From: Wenzhouxiangellaceae bacterium
GTDB lineage: Bacteria > Pseudomonadota > Gammaproteobacteria > Xanthomonadales > Wenzhouxiangellaceae
Assembly: GCA_018334995.1 (NCBI GenBank)
Contig: JAGXKW010000001.1
Span: 58,690-122,689, forward strand
DNA length: 64,000 bases
Reading direction: 5' to 3'
The position numbers were made by a program, and so were the translations under genes. The notes under the pieces are model-generated. The model searched no databases and was not told where the DNA came from. It was given only the letters and a program-made list of their open reading frames with translations. Positions within the stretch are counted from its first letter, which is position 1; every line of letters starts with the position of its first letter. Positions 23,608 to 32,499 of the stretch are shown piece by piece.

Positions 23608-24423
23608 ATGCCATCACAAGACACTCGTGTCGCGGTCATCACCGGCGCCGGTTCGGGCCTGGGCGCGGCGATGGCCAGGCGCTTCGGCAGCGCCGGCTGG
23701 CGCGTGGTCGCGACCGACCAGCACGCCGAGCGCGCCGAAACGGTGGTCGCCGGGCTTGCCGGCGGCGGTCACGCCGCGCGCACGCTTGACGTGACCGATT
23801 CGGAGCAGTGGGAAGCGCTGGCGGATTTCGTCGATGCCCGATATGGCCGGGTCGATGCGCTGGTCAACAATGCCGGCGTTGCGACCGGCGGCATGCTGGG
23901 CGATACGCCGCTCGAAGACTGGCAGTGGGTGCTCGAGATCAACCTCATGGGCGTGGTGCGCGGCTGCCATCATTTCGCCGCGAAATTCCGCGACCAGGGC
24001 TTCGGACATATCGTCAACGTCGCCTCCTGGGCCGGGCTGGCCGCCGCGCCGGGCATTGCCTCCTACGGCACGGCCAAGGCCGCCGTGGTCGCGCTGTCGG
24101 AAATGCTGCGCGCCGAGATGCAGCCCCATGGGGTCGAGGTCTCGGTGTTGTGTCCGGCGTTCGTCAAGACCGGTCTGACCGAAACCATGCGCGCGCCCGA
24201 CGACAGCTATCCGGAGCGCGTGCAGCGCTGGATGGAGAAATCCGGAGTCTCGGCCGAAGACGTCGCCGAAACCGTCTACCAGGCGACGCAGAAGCCGAGG
24301 TTCCTGCTGCTCACCCATCCCGAGACGCGCTGGCAATACCGTCTCAAGCGCTGGTTCCCGTCCCTGTATTTCCGCATCCTGATGCGCAGCATGCGCAAGC
24401 TGATGCCGCAAAAGGCGTCTTGA
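23608..24423 (+). CDS. Short-chain dehydrogenase/reductase
   Basis: VAVITGAGSGLGAAMARRF; LVNNAGVATGG; YGTAKAAVVAL. Confidence 0.93.
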   Translation: MPSQDTRVAVITGAGSGLGAAMARRFGSAGWRVVATDQHAERAETVVAGLAGGGHAARTLDVTDSEQWEALADFVDARYGRVDALVNNAGVATGGMLGDTPLEDWQWVLEINLMGVVRGCHHFAAKFRDQGFGHIVNVASWAGLAAAPGIASYGTAKAAVVALSEMLRAEMQPHGVEVSVLCPAFVKTGLTETMRAPDDSYPERVQRWMEKSGVSAEDVAETVYQATQKPRFLLLTHPETRWQYRLKRWFPSLYFRILMRSMRKLMPQKAS

Positions 24424-24491
24424 ACCGCAAAGGAACGCAAGTGAACACGAACAATGCGTAACGGCACCGAATAGACAGGACAGTCTCCGTA

Positions 24492-24560
24492 GGCGGATAA
24501 GCGTCAGCGCATCCACCAATCAGGCCCCAGAAACGGTGGATGCGCTGACGCTTATCCGCC
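24492..24560. repeat. REP-like perfect inverted repeat (26-bp arms, 17-nt loop)
   Basis: GGCGGATAAGCGTCAGCGCATCCACC (24492-24517) and its exact reverse complement GGTGGATGCGCTGACGCTTATCCGCC (24535-24560). Confidence 0.92.
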
Positions 24561-24601
24561 CTGCCGAGAAACAACGCCAGTCAGGAAACATTTTCTTCAA
24601 T

Positions 24602-24632
24602 AGATCTGTGTAAATCTGCGTAATCTGTGAAT
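24602..24632 (+). repeat. ATCTGTG-type periodic repeat, single end
   Basis: AGATCTGTGTAAATCTGCGTAATCTGTGAAT; same family as 10301-10490 and 39130-39286. Confidence 0.75.
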
Positions 24633-24658
24633 CGCTTTTTATCGAAACGGAGAAAAGA

Positions 24659-25432
24659 ATGAACAAGTTGATGTTGTCCGTGACCCTGCTCATGGCGCTG
24701 CCAGTCCTGGCGCAGCAGGAGACTGAACAAGAGCGGCCGTTCCTGGAATCGGTGCGCGCGGCGATGGCTTCGGAAGTGCGCACCGAGGCCGAGCGCGAAC
24801 GCGACGCGAACCGCATGCCGGTCGAGACGCTCGACTTCTTCGGTCTCGACGACTCCATGACGGTGATCGAGCTCATTCCCGGTGGCGGGTGGTACACGAA
24901 GCTGCTGGCGCCGGCGTTGAGGAACGAAGGTCAGTTCTACGTCTCGATCGCCGCCGGCGGCGTAGCCGAGTCCGAGTGGTTCGGTGAGGTCCCCCATGAT
25001 CGGGTCGAAGTGCTGGAACCGGAGCTTGAAATCATCCCGGACGAGGACTCCGGGCTGGTCGCGATCAAGCCGTTCGACTTCGGTGTTGAAAATGTCGACG
25101 CGGTGTTGACATTCCGCAATCTCCACAACCTGAATGAAGAAGGCCGCGACAGCATGAACCGCGCTGCATTCGCCGCGCTCAAGCCCGGCGGTATCTACGG
25201 CGTGGTCGACCACACCCGCCGCCACATGCAACCGGACGACCCGGAAAATCGCCGTCGCGTCGACCCGGTACTGATGATCAGGGAAATCCAGGCCGCAGGA
25301 TTCGAATTCGAGGATTATTCGGACCTGCACTATCGGTTGGATGACGAGCTCCGCTACGAGGTCGGGCGCAAGACCGTGACCGGCAATACCGACCGGTTCA
25401 CGTTTTTGTTTCGCAAGCCGGGCGCCGATTGA
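24659..25432 (+). CDS. Predicted class I SAM-dependent methyltransferase with N-terminal signal peptide (COG4798-like)
   Basis: MNKLMLSVTLLMALPVLAQ then MTVIELIPGGGWYTKLLAPAL...; VLTFRNLHNL; GVVDHTRR. Confidence 0.8.
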   Translation: MNKLMLSVTLLMALPVLAQQETEQERPFLESVRAAMASEVRTEAERERDANRMPVETLDFFGLDDSMTVIELIPGGGWYTKLLAPALRNEGQFYVSIAAGGVAESEWFGEVPHDRVEVLEPELEIIPDEDSGLVAIKPFDFGVENVDAVLTFRNLHNLNEEGRDSMNRAAFAALKPGGIYGVVDHTRRHMQPDDPENRRRVDPVLMIREIQAAGFEFEDYSDLHYRLDDELRYEVGRKTVTGNTDRFTFLFRKPGAD

Positions 25433-25550
25433 TCGGGCATCGCCCGGCCCGACGACCATGGCCTCGCCCGACGGTTGCGGAATTCGAGGCGGGCGCCTGG
25501 CATCCTGACGCCATTGCCCGGTGTCGAGGTTTTGTTATTTCAAATGCAAC

Positions 25551-25707
25551 TTCAAAGGCGGTTTCGCCGCCAGCTTCGCTGGCTGATTAACGTTCTCGTT
25601 AGTACTTTTGTCGATTGCAACAAAAGTAACCAAAAATGCGCTTTTCAGGCAACTGTGAAAAGTAGGTCGCCTGCATGCGCGCAGCGCGAGGCGAAACCGC
25701 CTTTGAA
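25551..25707. repeat. Intergenic inverted-repeat element
   Basis: TTCAAAGGCGGTTTCGCC (25551-25568) and exact reverse complement GGCGAAACCGCCTTTGAA (25690-25707); nested ACTTTTGT...ACAAAAGT (25604-25611/25620-25627). Confidence 0.85.
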
Positions 25708-25770
25708 TTTGAAGTTGAGGTTGAATTTGAATTCGGAACAGCCGCCGGCACCCGGCACCGCCGGCACCCG

Positions 25771-26541
25771 TCATTCGCGATGCGCCCGGATGGTGTCATA
25801 CGCCTTGCGGATTTCGCGCGTTTTTTCCTCGGCCACCGACCGCATGCTCTCGGGCATGCCGCGCGAGGCCAGCTTGTCCGGATGATGCTTGCTCATCAAT
25901 CGACGATAAGCCTTCTTGACTTCGGCGTCGCCGGCGTCGGGTTCCACGCCCAGCGTTGCGTAGGCGTCTTCCAGCCGCGGACCGGTGGCCGCTCCGCCGC
26001 CAGCGTGCGCACCGGATGTGCCCCGGAGCATGGCTTCCAGGCGTTCGACGTCGGGTTCGGACAGGCCCAGGCCGCGGGCGATCCGCACCAGCAACGCGTG
26101 CTCGTCGGCGTGGACGATGCCGTCGGCGGCGACGGCCGAGAGCTGCACCTGAAGAAAGAGCTGCAGCAGCGGCTGGTTCCGCCGGGCAACGGCGCGCACG
26201 CGGGCGAGCTCGGCGTCGAGGTCGAAGTCGTCGGCCGCGCCGCGGTTGAACGCCGCCATTGCCGAACGGCGCTGCTCGCCGGACAGCGACAAGCGTGCAA
26301 AGAACTGCTCTGCGACGCGGATTTCATCATCGGTGACCTGCCCGTCGGCCTTGCATACCGCGCCCATCACCGCGAAGGTGGAGTCCAGGAACTGCGTACG
26401 CACCGCTTCCAGGCCGCGGGCGAAGAAAACGTTGAGCAGCAGGTGGCTCAGCGCCCCGCCGGCAACGGCGCCGAGCACCGCCCCGGCAAGGCCGCCGAAC
26501 AGCAGGCCGACCACGCCGCCAATCAGGATGAACAGGAGCAT
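25771..26541 (-). CDS. djlA: DjlA-type membrane-anchored J-domain co-chaperone
   Basis: N-terminal glycine-rich TM, TerB-like domain, J domain YATLGVEPDAGDAEVKKAYRRLMSKHHPDKL. Confidence 0.88.
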   Translation of the reverse strand: MLLFILIGGVVGLLFGGLAGAVLGAVAGGALSHLLLNVFFARGLEAVRTQFLDSTFAVMGAVCKADGQVTDDEIRVAEQFFARLSLSGEQRRSAMAAFNRGAADDFDLDAELARVRAVARRNQPLLQLFLQVQLSAVAADGIVHADEHALLVRIARGLGLSEPDVERLEAMLRGTSGAHAGGGAATGPRLEDAYATLGVEPDAGDAEVKKAYRRLMSKHHPDKLASRGMPESMRSVAEEKTREIRKAYDTIRAHRE

Positions 26542-26667
26542 GGCGCGATGATACGCAAGCCCGGGGCCGGAAGGGTGTGCCCGACCCGCCATCAATCCGC
26601 AGCAATCACCCTTCCAAAGCGAGAGACCTGACGGCGCCGCAGCAGGCAGGGTGGTGGACGAGGCGGA

Positions 26668-27747
26668 TTACCCCAGTTCGGCGAGCAAATCCGCTTGATG
26701 CGCTTCGGTGAGCGGATCGATGAGTTCATCCAGGGCGCCCTCGAGGATATTGTCCAGGTCGTACAGCGTCAGCCCGATCCGGTGGTCGGTGACCCGCCCC
26801 TGGGGAAAGTTGTAGGTGCGGATGCGTTCGGAGCGATCACCGGAGCCGATCTGAAGCTTGCGGCTGGCGGCCTGTTCGGATTGCTGCTGGCTGCGCTCGG
26901 CCTCCAGCAGTCGCGCGCTGAGCAGGCTCATGGCGCGCGCCTTGTTCTTGTGCTGCGAGCGCTCGTCCTGGCATTCGACCACGGTACCGCTGGGCAGGTG
27001 AGTGATCCGGATGGCCGAGTCGGTGGTGTTGACGTGCTGGCCGCCGGCGCCGGAGGAACGGTAGGTATCGATGCGCAGGTCGTTGGGATCGACCTTGATC
27101 TCGTCGACCGCGTCGACTTCCGGCAGGATGGCCACCGTGCAGGCCGAGGTGTGGATGCGGCCCTGCGACTCGGTCGCCGGCACGCGCTGTACGCGGTGCG
27201 TGCCGGACTCGAACTTGAGCCTGGAATACGCCCCGGTGCCGATCACGCGCGCGATCAGCTCGCGCCAGCCACCGGCTTCGCCGGCCTGGCCGGAGAGCAG
27301 CTCGATGCGCCAGCCCTGGGCCTCGGCGTAGCGCGTGTACATCCGGAACAGGTCGCCGGCGAACAATGCTGCTTCCTGCCCGCCGGTGCCGGCGCGAATT
27401 TCGAGAAACAGGTTCTTGTGGTCGTTGGGGTCGGGCGGCACGATCAGTCGCCTGAGCGCGCGATCCAGGCGCTCGCGCTCGGCTTCGATCTCGGCCAACT
27501 CATCGTGCGCCATCCTGCGCATTTCGTCGTCGTTCTCTTCCAGCAGCGCTTCGGCTTCGGCCTGTCGCTGCTCCAGCTGTTCGATCGCCCGCCAGGTCTG
27601 GACGATGGACTGGAGATCGGCATATTCGCGCGAAAGCGCGGTGAAACGCTTCGGGTCTTCGGCCAGTTCCGGCTCGGCCAGCAGGCGCTCGATTTCCTCG
27701 AAGCGCTCGACGGCCTGCTCCAGGCGCCGCTCCAGCCCGGGCGTCAC
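26668..27747 (-). CDS. prfA: Peptide chain release factor 1
   Basis: 359 aa; GGQ motif [25 protein letters not shown]. Confidence 0.97.
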   Translation of the reverse strand: MTPGLERRLEQAVERFEEIERLLAEPELAEDPKRFTALSREYADLQSIVQTWRAIEQLEQRQAEAEALLEENDDEMRRMAHDELAEIEAERERLDRALRRLIVPPDPNDHKNLFLEIRAGTGGQEAALFAGDLFRMYTRYAEAQGWRIELLSGQAGEAGGWRELIARVIGTGAYSRLKFESGTHRVQRVPATESQGRIHTSACTVAILPEVDAVDEIKVDPNDLRIDTYRSSGAGGQHVNTTDSAIRITHLPSGTVVECQDERSQHKNKARAMSLLSARLLEAERSQQQSEQAASRKLQIGSGDRSERIRTYNFPQGRVTDHRIGLTLYDLDNILEGALDELIDPLTEAHQADLLAELG

Positions 27748-29000
27748 GACGGATCGTCCAGCAGCAGTTTGCGCGCTGCCGCCATCAATTCCTCGTCGGT
27801 GATTTCGGCCGCCCGCCGCACCTGGATGCTGGGCGCGTGCAGCAGCCGGTTGGTCAGCCGATGGCCGAAGCGCGCCAGCACGTCGTCGGCGTCGCGCCCG
27901 GCGGCGAGTTCGCGCCGGGCCTGGTCGAGCAGCTTGTCGCGTTCGTTGAAGGCCCGGTTGCGCAGCGATTTCAGCGTTTCGCCGGCTGCGTGCAGATTCA
28001 TCCAGCGGTCGAACGCCTCGGCCTGGCCGTCCACGATATGCGTGGCCGCTTCCAGCGCCTGGTTGCGCTTGCGGTGCCCGCGTTCCGCGATTTCGCGCAG
28101 GTCGTCGATGGTGTAGAGATAGACGTCGCCGAATTCGCGGACCGCCGGATCGACGTTGCGCGGTACCGAGAGATCGAGCACGAACATCGGCTGGTTGCGC
28201 CGCCTGGCCAGCGCCTTGCGGACCATTTCGTGTTCGACCAGCGGTTTGGAGCTGCCGGTGCAGGCCACGACCAGGTCGTGTTCATGCAGGGCTTCGGCCA
28301 GGCCGTCCAGGCCCATGGAACGCGCGCCGAACTGTTCGGCCAGGCCGGCGGCGCGCTCCGGATTGCGGTTGCAGATGGTCAGCCTGCGGATGCCCTGCCC
28401 GGAGAAGTGCCGGGCGCAATCCTCGATCATCTCGCCGGCGCCGATCATGAGCGCCGACAGCCGGTTGACGTCACCGAAGATCTGGTGGGCCAGCTTGAGC
28501 GCGGCGAACGGCAGCGTCACCGGGTTGTGGCCGATGCCGGTTTCCGAGCGCACCAGCTTGGAGGTCTGAAACGAATGCTGAAAAAGACGATCCAGTATCG
28601 TGCCCAGGGTCTTGTGTTCCTGCGCCGAGTGCCAGGCCTGCTTGACCTGACCGACGACCTGGGGCTCGCCCAGCACCATGGAATCCATGCCCGAGGTGAC
28701 CTTGAGCAGATGCATCACCGCCATGCGCTGTTGCAGCGCGAACAGGTATTCGCGGAATTCGCCCCGGCGCGCCCCGTGCCAGTCATGCATCCATTCCTGT
28801 AACGCCGTTATGCTAGCGTTCTCGCCACTGGCATAAAGCTCGGTTCGGTTGCATGTGCTCACGATCGCGCATTCCCGGATGCCAGGAACGGCATGCATGG
28901 AACCGAGCGCCTCGCCAAGCCTTTCCGGCGTAAACGCAAGCCGCTCCCGGATCGCGACCGGCGCGGTTTGATGACTCAGTCCAAGAGCGAATACCGACAT
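27744..29000 (-). CDS. hemA: Glutamyl-tRNA reductase
   Basis: [33 protein letters not shown]. Confidence 0.97.
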   Translation of the reverse strand: MSVFALGLSHQTAPVAIRERLAFTPERLGEALGSMHAVPGIRECAIVSTCNRTELYASGENASITALQEWMHDWHGARRGEFREYLFALQQRMAVMHLLKVTSGMDSMVLGEPQVVGQVKQAWHSAQEHKTLGTILDRLFQHSFQTSKLVRSETGIGHNPVTLPFAALKLAHQIFGDVNRLSALMIGAGEMIEDCARHFSGQGIRRLTICNRNPERAAGLAEQFGARSMGLDGLAEALHEHDLVVACTGSSKPLVEHEMVRKALARRRNQPMFVLDLSVPRNVDPAVREFGDVYLYTIDDLREIAERGHRKRNQALEAATHIVDGQAEAFDRWMNLHAAGETLKSLRNRAFNERDKLLDQARRELAAGRDADDVLARFGHRLTNRLLHAPSIQVRRAAEITDEELMAAARKLLLDDPS

Positions 29001-29028
29001 GAATGAACCAGAAACGGACAAACCCTGC

Positions 29029-29057
29029 ATTGTCCTAGCTTATGTAAAGCAATTCAA
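29029..29057 (-). promoter_or_regulatory. Candidate sigma70 promoter for hemA
   Basis: Minus strand TTGAAT - 17 nt - GACAAT, 29 nt upstream of the hemA ATG. Confidence 0.45.
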
Positions 29058-29058
29058 T

Positions 29059-30702
29059 ATGGGGGTGCTCATCTTAGCCGGATTCCTGACCGGTTGTGCC
29101 GCCGGTTCCGGGCCCGCCGAATCCCCGCAGCGCGCAGAAGCAAGTTCAATGGTCGCCGAGGCTCGCGCGGCCGGCGAGTCCGGTGAATATCGCTATGCGG
29201 TGGAATTGCTGATGGAATCGCTGGCGCTGGATCCTGATCCGGGCGTGGCCCGCCAGGCCGCCCAGCTGGCCTCGGCGGTCGACGACTGGCCGACCGCCGC
29301 CGAGGCCGCCGGGATCTGGCTGGACCAGCAACCCGATTCGGGCCAGGCCGCGCAGGTTGCGGCGGTCGCGGCGCTACGTCAGGGCCAGCTCGAGCGCGGC
29401 GTGAACCTCCTCCAGGCACGCCTGCGCGACCCGCAGGATCCGATGGACTGGAGCACGGGGATTGCGCTGGTCGCGGCGGCCGGTTCCGACGATATCGCGA
29501 ACTCGGCGCTGGAGCGACTGATCGACCAGGCCGGGGATTTGGCGCCGGGCTACGACGATTTCCTGCGCAGTCGCCTGGCGTGGCAGCTCGACCGCCGCGC
29601 GCGGGCGTTCGAGCTGGCCGAGCGGGCCTTGCAGGCCGGCCCCGACTACGAGCGGGCGCTGTGGGCGGCGCGCCTCGCCCGGGCCGGGGAACTGCCGGAG
29701 CGGGCTTTGCGCTACTACCGCCAGGCCGGCGCGTTCGATCCCGACGATCGCACCGCGGCGATTGCCGAGGTCGAATTGCTCGAAGAGCTCGGGCGCGGTG
29801 AACAGGCGTTGAAGGTGCTCGACCGATTGCCGGTCGACGCCGATATCCTGTATACCCGCGGCATGCTGCAGCAGGAACTGGGCCGGCCTGCCGCTGCCGG
29901 GGTCACCTGGCATCGGATGGCCACGCTCGATCCGGAGCGGGCCGGTGACCGGCACGCCTGGCTGACGGCCGTGCTGGCCGAGGTGCTCGAGCTGGATGAC
30001 GAGGCGATCGAATGGTATGCCCGGGTCGAAGGTGAACTGGCCCTGCGCGCCGACCTTCGGCGTGCCGTTTTGCTGGCCGGGCGAGATGAAATGGAGTCGG
30101 CGCGTGCGCTGCTGGGCGGAATACGCGACCAGGCCGAAGGCGAGCTGGTCGAACAGGCCTGGCTGATCGAGGGACAGATCCTGTCGGAAACCGGCCGCAA
30201 CGAACAGGCCGTGGCGCTGCTCGGCGAGGCTCTGACCCGGCTGCCGGAAAGCACGGCGCTGCTCTACGCCCGCGCCATGGCCGCGGTGAACGAAGACAAC
30301 CTGTCGCTGGCCGAGCAGGATCTGCGCACCATCATCCAGAACGATCCCGGAAATGCCGTGGCCCTGAACGCGCTGGGATACACGCTTTCGGATCGTACGG
30401 ATCGCCAGCGCGAGGCCATGCGCCTGATCGAAACGGCGCTGGAGCTGGAGCCGGAGAATGCGGCCATTCTCGATTCGATGGGCTGGGTGCTGTTCAAGCT
30501 TGGCCGGGCGGGGGAAGCGCTGCCCTACCTGCGCCGGGCGGTGGAAGCCGAACCGCATCCGGAAATCGTCGCGCATCTGGTCGAAGTGCTTTGGGCCCTG
30601 GACCAGCGCGACGAGGCGCGCGCCGTGGTCGCCCGCACGCGGGCCGATATGGGTGGCGCGGACGTTTACGCCGATACGCTGGAACGGATCGGCCTGGAAT
30701 GA
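29059..30702 (+). CDS. TPR-repeat lipoprotein (ORF open from 28999)
   Basis: MGVLILAGFLTGCAAGSG lipobox-like start, then many TPR units (NALGYTLSDRTDRQREAMRLIETALELEPENAAILDSMGWVLFKLGRAGEAL). Confidence 0.85.
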   Translation: MGVLILAGFLTGCAAGSGPAESPQRAEASSMVAEARAAGESGEYRYAVELLMESLALDPDPGVARQAAQLASAVDDWPTAAEAAGIWLDQQPDSGQAAQVAAVAALRQGQLERGVNLLQARLRDPQDPMDWSTGIALVAAAGSDDIANSALERLIDQAGDLAPGYDDFLRSRLAWQLDRRARAFELAERALQAGPDYERALWAARLARAGELPERALRYYRQAGAFDPDDRTAAIAEVELLEELGRGEQALKVLDRLPVDADILYTRGMLQQELGRPAAAGVTWHRMATLDPERAGDRHAWLTAVLAEVLELDDEAIEWYARVEGELALRADLRRAVLLAGRDEMESARALLGGIRDQAEGELVEQAWLIEGQILSETGRNEQAVALLGEALTRLPESTALLYARAMAAVNEDNLSLAEQDLRTIIQNDPGNAVALNALGYTLSDRTDRQREAMRLIETALELEPENAAILDSMGWVLFKLGRAGEALPYLRRAVEAEPHPEIVAHLVEVLWALDQRDEARAVVARTRADMGGADVYADTLERIGLE

Positions 30703-31352
30703 TGCATCGGCGTGCCGGCCCCGTACTGGCCGCATGCCTGGCGTTGATTGCGGCGGGCTGTGCGCTGCGCGAGCCGCGCCCGGAAGGCGCCTGGCTGGCC
30801 GAGCGCGAGGCGTGGTTCGACGCCCACCAGAAATGGTCGGTGCGCGGCCGATTGGGTCTTTCCGACGGTGATCGCGGCGGCAGTCTCGCCATGACCTGGC
30901 AGGCCGACGGCACCGAGCACGTGGTGCTGCTGCGGACCATCGCAGGCGGGCGACAGTGGCGGCTCGAGATGGGACCTTCGGGCGCCGTGCTCACCGGCTC
31001 GGAAATCGGCCGTCTGGCGGGGCCCGACCCGGATCTGCTGGTCGAGCAGGCGGTGGGGTGGCCGATCCCGGTGCGCTGGATGAGTCAGTGGCTGCGTGGG
31101 CTGCCGGCGCCGTCCGGCGCCGCGACCGGCTATGCCGACGACGGGGTGTTGCAGACGCTGGGCTGGGGCGGCTGGCAGCTCGAGTTCGACCGCTGGCGCC
31201 GGCTGGACGGGGCCGGCGTGCTTTTGCCGGTGCGCGTGACGGCCGAGAACCCGCCGTACCGGGTGCGCGCGGCATTGTCGCGCTGGAATTTCGAGCGCGA
31301 TGGCGCGCCGGGTTCCCCAAAACTCACCAACGCCGCGGTCGAGTCGTTATAA
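30699..31352 (+). CDS. lolB: Outer membrane lipoprotein localization factor LolB
   Basis: Signal plus lipobox LALIAAGCALREP; KWSVRGRLGLSDGDRGGSLAMTWQADG; downstream of the hemA/TPR divergon. Confidence 0.88.
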   Translation: MMHRRAGPVLAACLALIAAGCALREPRPEGAWLAEREAWFDAHQKWSVRGRLGLSDGDRGGSLAMTWQADGTEHVVLLRTIAGGRQWRLEMGPSGAVLTGSEIGRLAGPDPDLLVEQAVGWPIPVRWMSQWLRGLPAPSGAATGYADDGVLQTLGWGGWQLEFDRWRRLDGAGVLLPVRVTAENPPYRVRAALSRWNFERDGAPGSPKLTNAAVESL

Positions 31353-31404
31353 TTTCGTTTTGCGATGATGCGTCCGCCGCGAAATCGCGGACTGTGCAGT
31401 CGAC

Positions 31405-31481
31405 TGGGACGTCGCCAAGCTGGTTAAGGCACGGGGTTTTGATCCCCGCATTCGCAGGTTCGAATCCTGCCGTCCCAGCCA
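31405..31481 (+). tRNA. tRNA-Gln (anticodon TTG), CCA encoded
   Basis: Acceptor TGGGACG/CGTCCCA, anticodon stem CGGGG-TTTTGAT-CCCCG, T-arm GCAGGTTCGAATCCTGC, terminal GCCA. Confidence 0.96.
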
Positions 31482-31526
31482 TTCTTGCCAGCCATTCAAA
31501 TTCTCCAAGCAGGACGGAAGCCGGCC

Positions 31527-32480
31527 GTGAGCACACCCTCGTTGATGATTTTCGCCGGAAACGCGAATCCGGATCTCGCCAACGCCATCGCCGGGCATCT
31601 TGGCGTTCCCATGGGCAAGGCCAACGTCGGGCGCTTCAGTGACGGCGAGGTCATGGTCGAGATCGTCGAGAATGTCCGCGCCCGCGACATCTTCGTCATC
31701 CAGCCCACCTGCCAGCCGGCCGCCGAGAATTTCATGGAGCTGCTGGTCATGATCGATGCGCTCAAGCGCGCCTCGGCCGGGCGGGTGACGGCGATCGTGC
31801 CGTATTACGGCTATGCCAGGCAGGATCGCCGGCCGCGCTCGACGCGCGTGCCGATCACGGCCAAGGTGGCGGCCAAGATGATCGGCGTGGTCGGCACCGA
31901 CCGGGTCGTGACCGTCGATCTGCACGCCGACCAGATCCAGGGTTTCTTCGACATACCGGTGGACAACGTGTATGCCTCGCCGCTGACGCTGGCCGATATC
32001 TGGAAGCACTACGGCGACGACAACATGATCGTGGTTTCGCCCGACGTCGGCGGCGTGGTGCGCGCGCGCGCCATCGCCAAGCGCCTGGACGCCGACCTGG
32101 CGATCATCGACAAGCGCCGCCCGCGCGCCAACGAGGCGACCGTGATGAACCTCATCGGCGACGTGACCGACAAGACCTGCGTGCTGGTCGACGACATGAT
32201 CGACACGGCCGGCACGCTGTGCGCCGGCGCGGGCGCGCTCAAGGACGCCGGGGCCAAACGCGTCGTGGCCTACTGCGTGCACCCCATTCTGTCGGGCCGC
32301 GCGATCGACAACATCAGCAACTCCCGGCTGGATGAAATCGTGGTCACCGACACCATCCCGCTCAGCCAGCAAGCACGCGACTGCGGCCGGATTCGCCAGC
32401 TCAGCGTGGCGCAGATGCTGGCCGAGACCATTCGTCGCATGGCCGAAGGCGAGTCGGTCAGCTCGCTGTACGTCGATTAG
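31527..32480 (+). CDS. prs: Ribose-phosphate pyrophosphokinase
   Basis: [55 protein letters not shown] start at 31527 (alternative ATG 31545). Confidence 0.96.
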   Translation: MSTPSLMIFAGNANPDLANAIAGHLGVPMGKANVGRFSDGEVMVEIVENVRARDIFVIQPTCQPAAENFMELLVMIDALKRASAGRVTAIVPYYGYARQDRRPRSTRVPITAKVAAKMIGVVGTDRVVTVDLHADQIQGFFDIPVDNVYASPLTLADIWKHYGDDNMIVVSPDVGGVVRARAIAKRLDADLAIIDKRRPRANEATVMNLIGDVTDKTCVLVDDMIDTAGTLCAGAGALKDAGAKRVVAYCVHPILSGRAIDNISNSRLDEIVVTDTIPLSQQARDCGRIRQLSVAQMLAETIRRMAEGESVSSLYVD

Positions 32481-32499
32481 CGCAGCGCTGAACGGATCA

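Noticed and set aside
24492-24560. CRISPR array or ordinary terminator
   Set aside because: Only one pair of arms, no repeated spacers, and no T-run after the stem; better explained as a REP-type palindrome.
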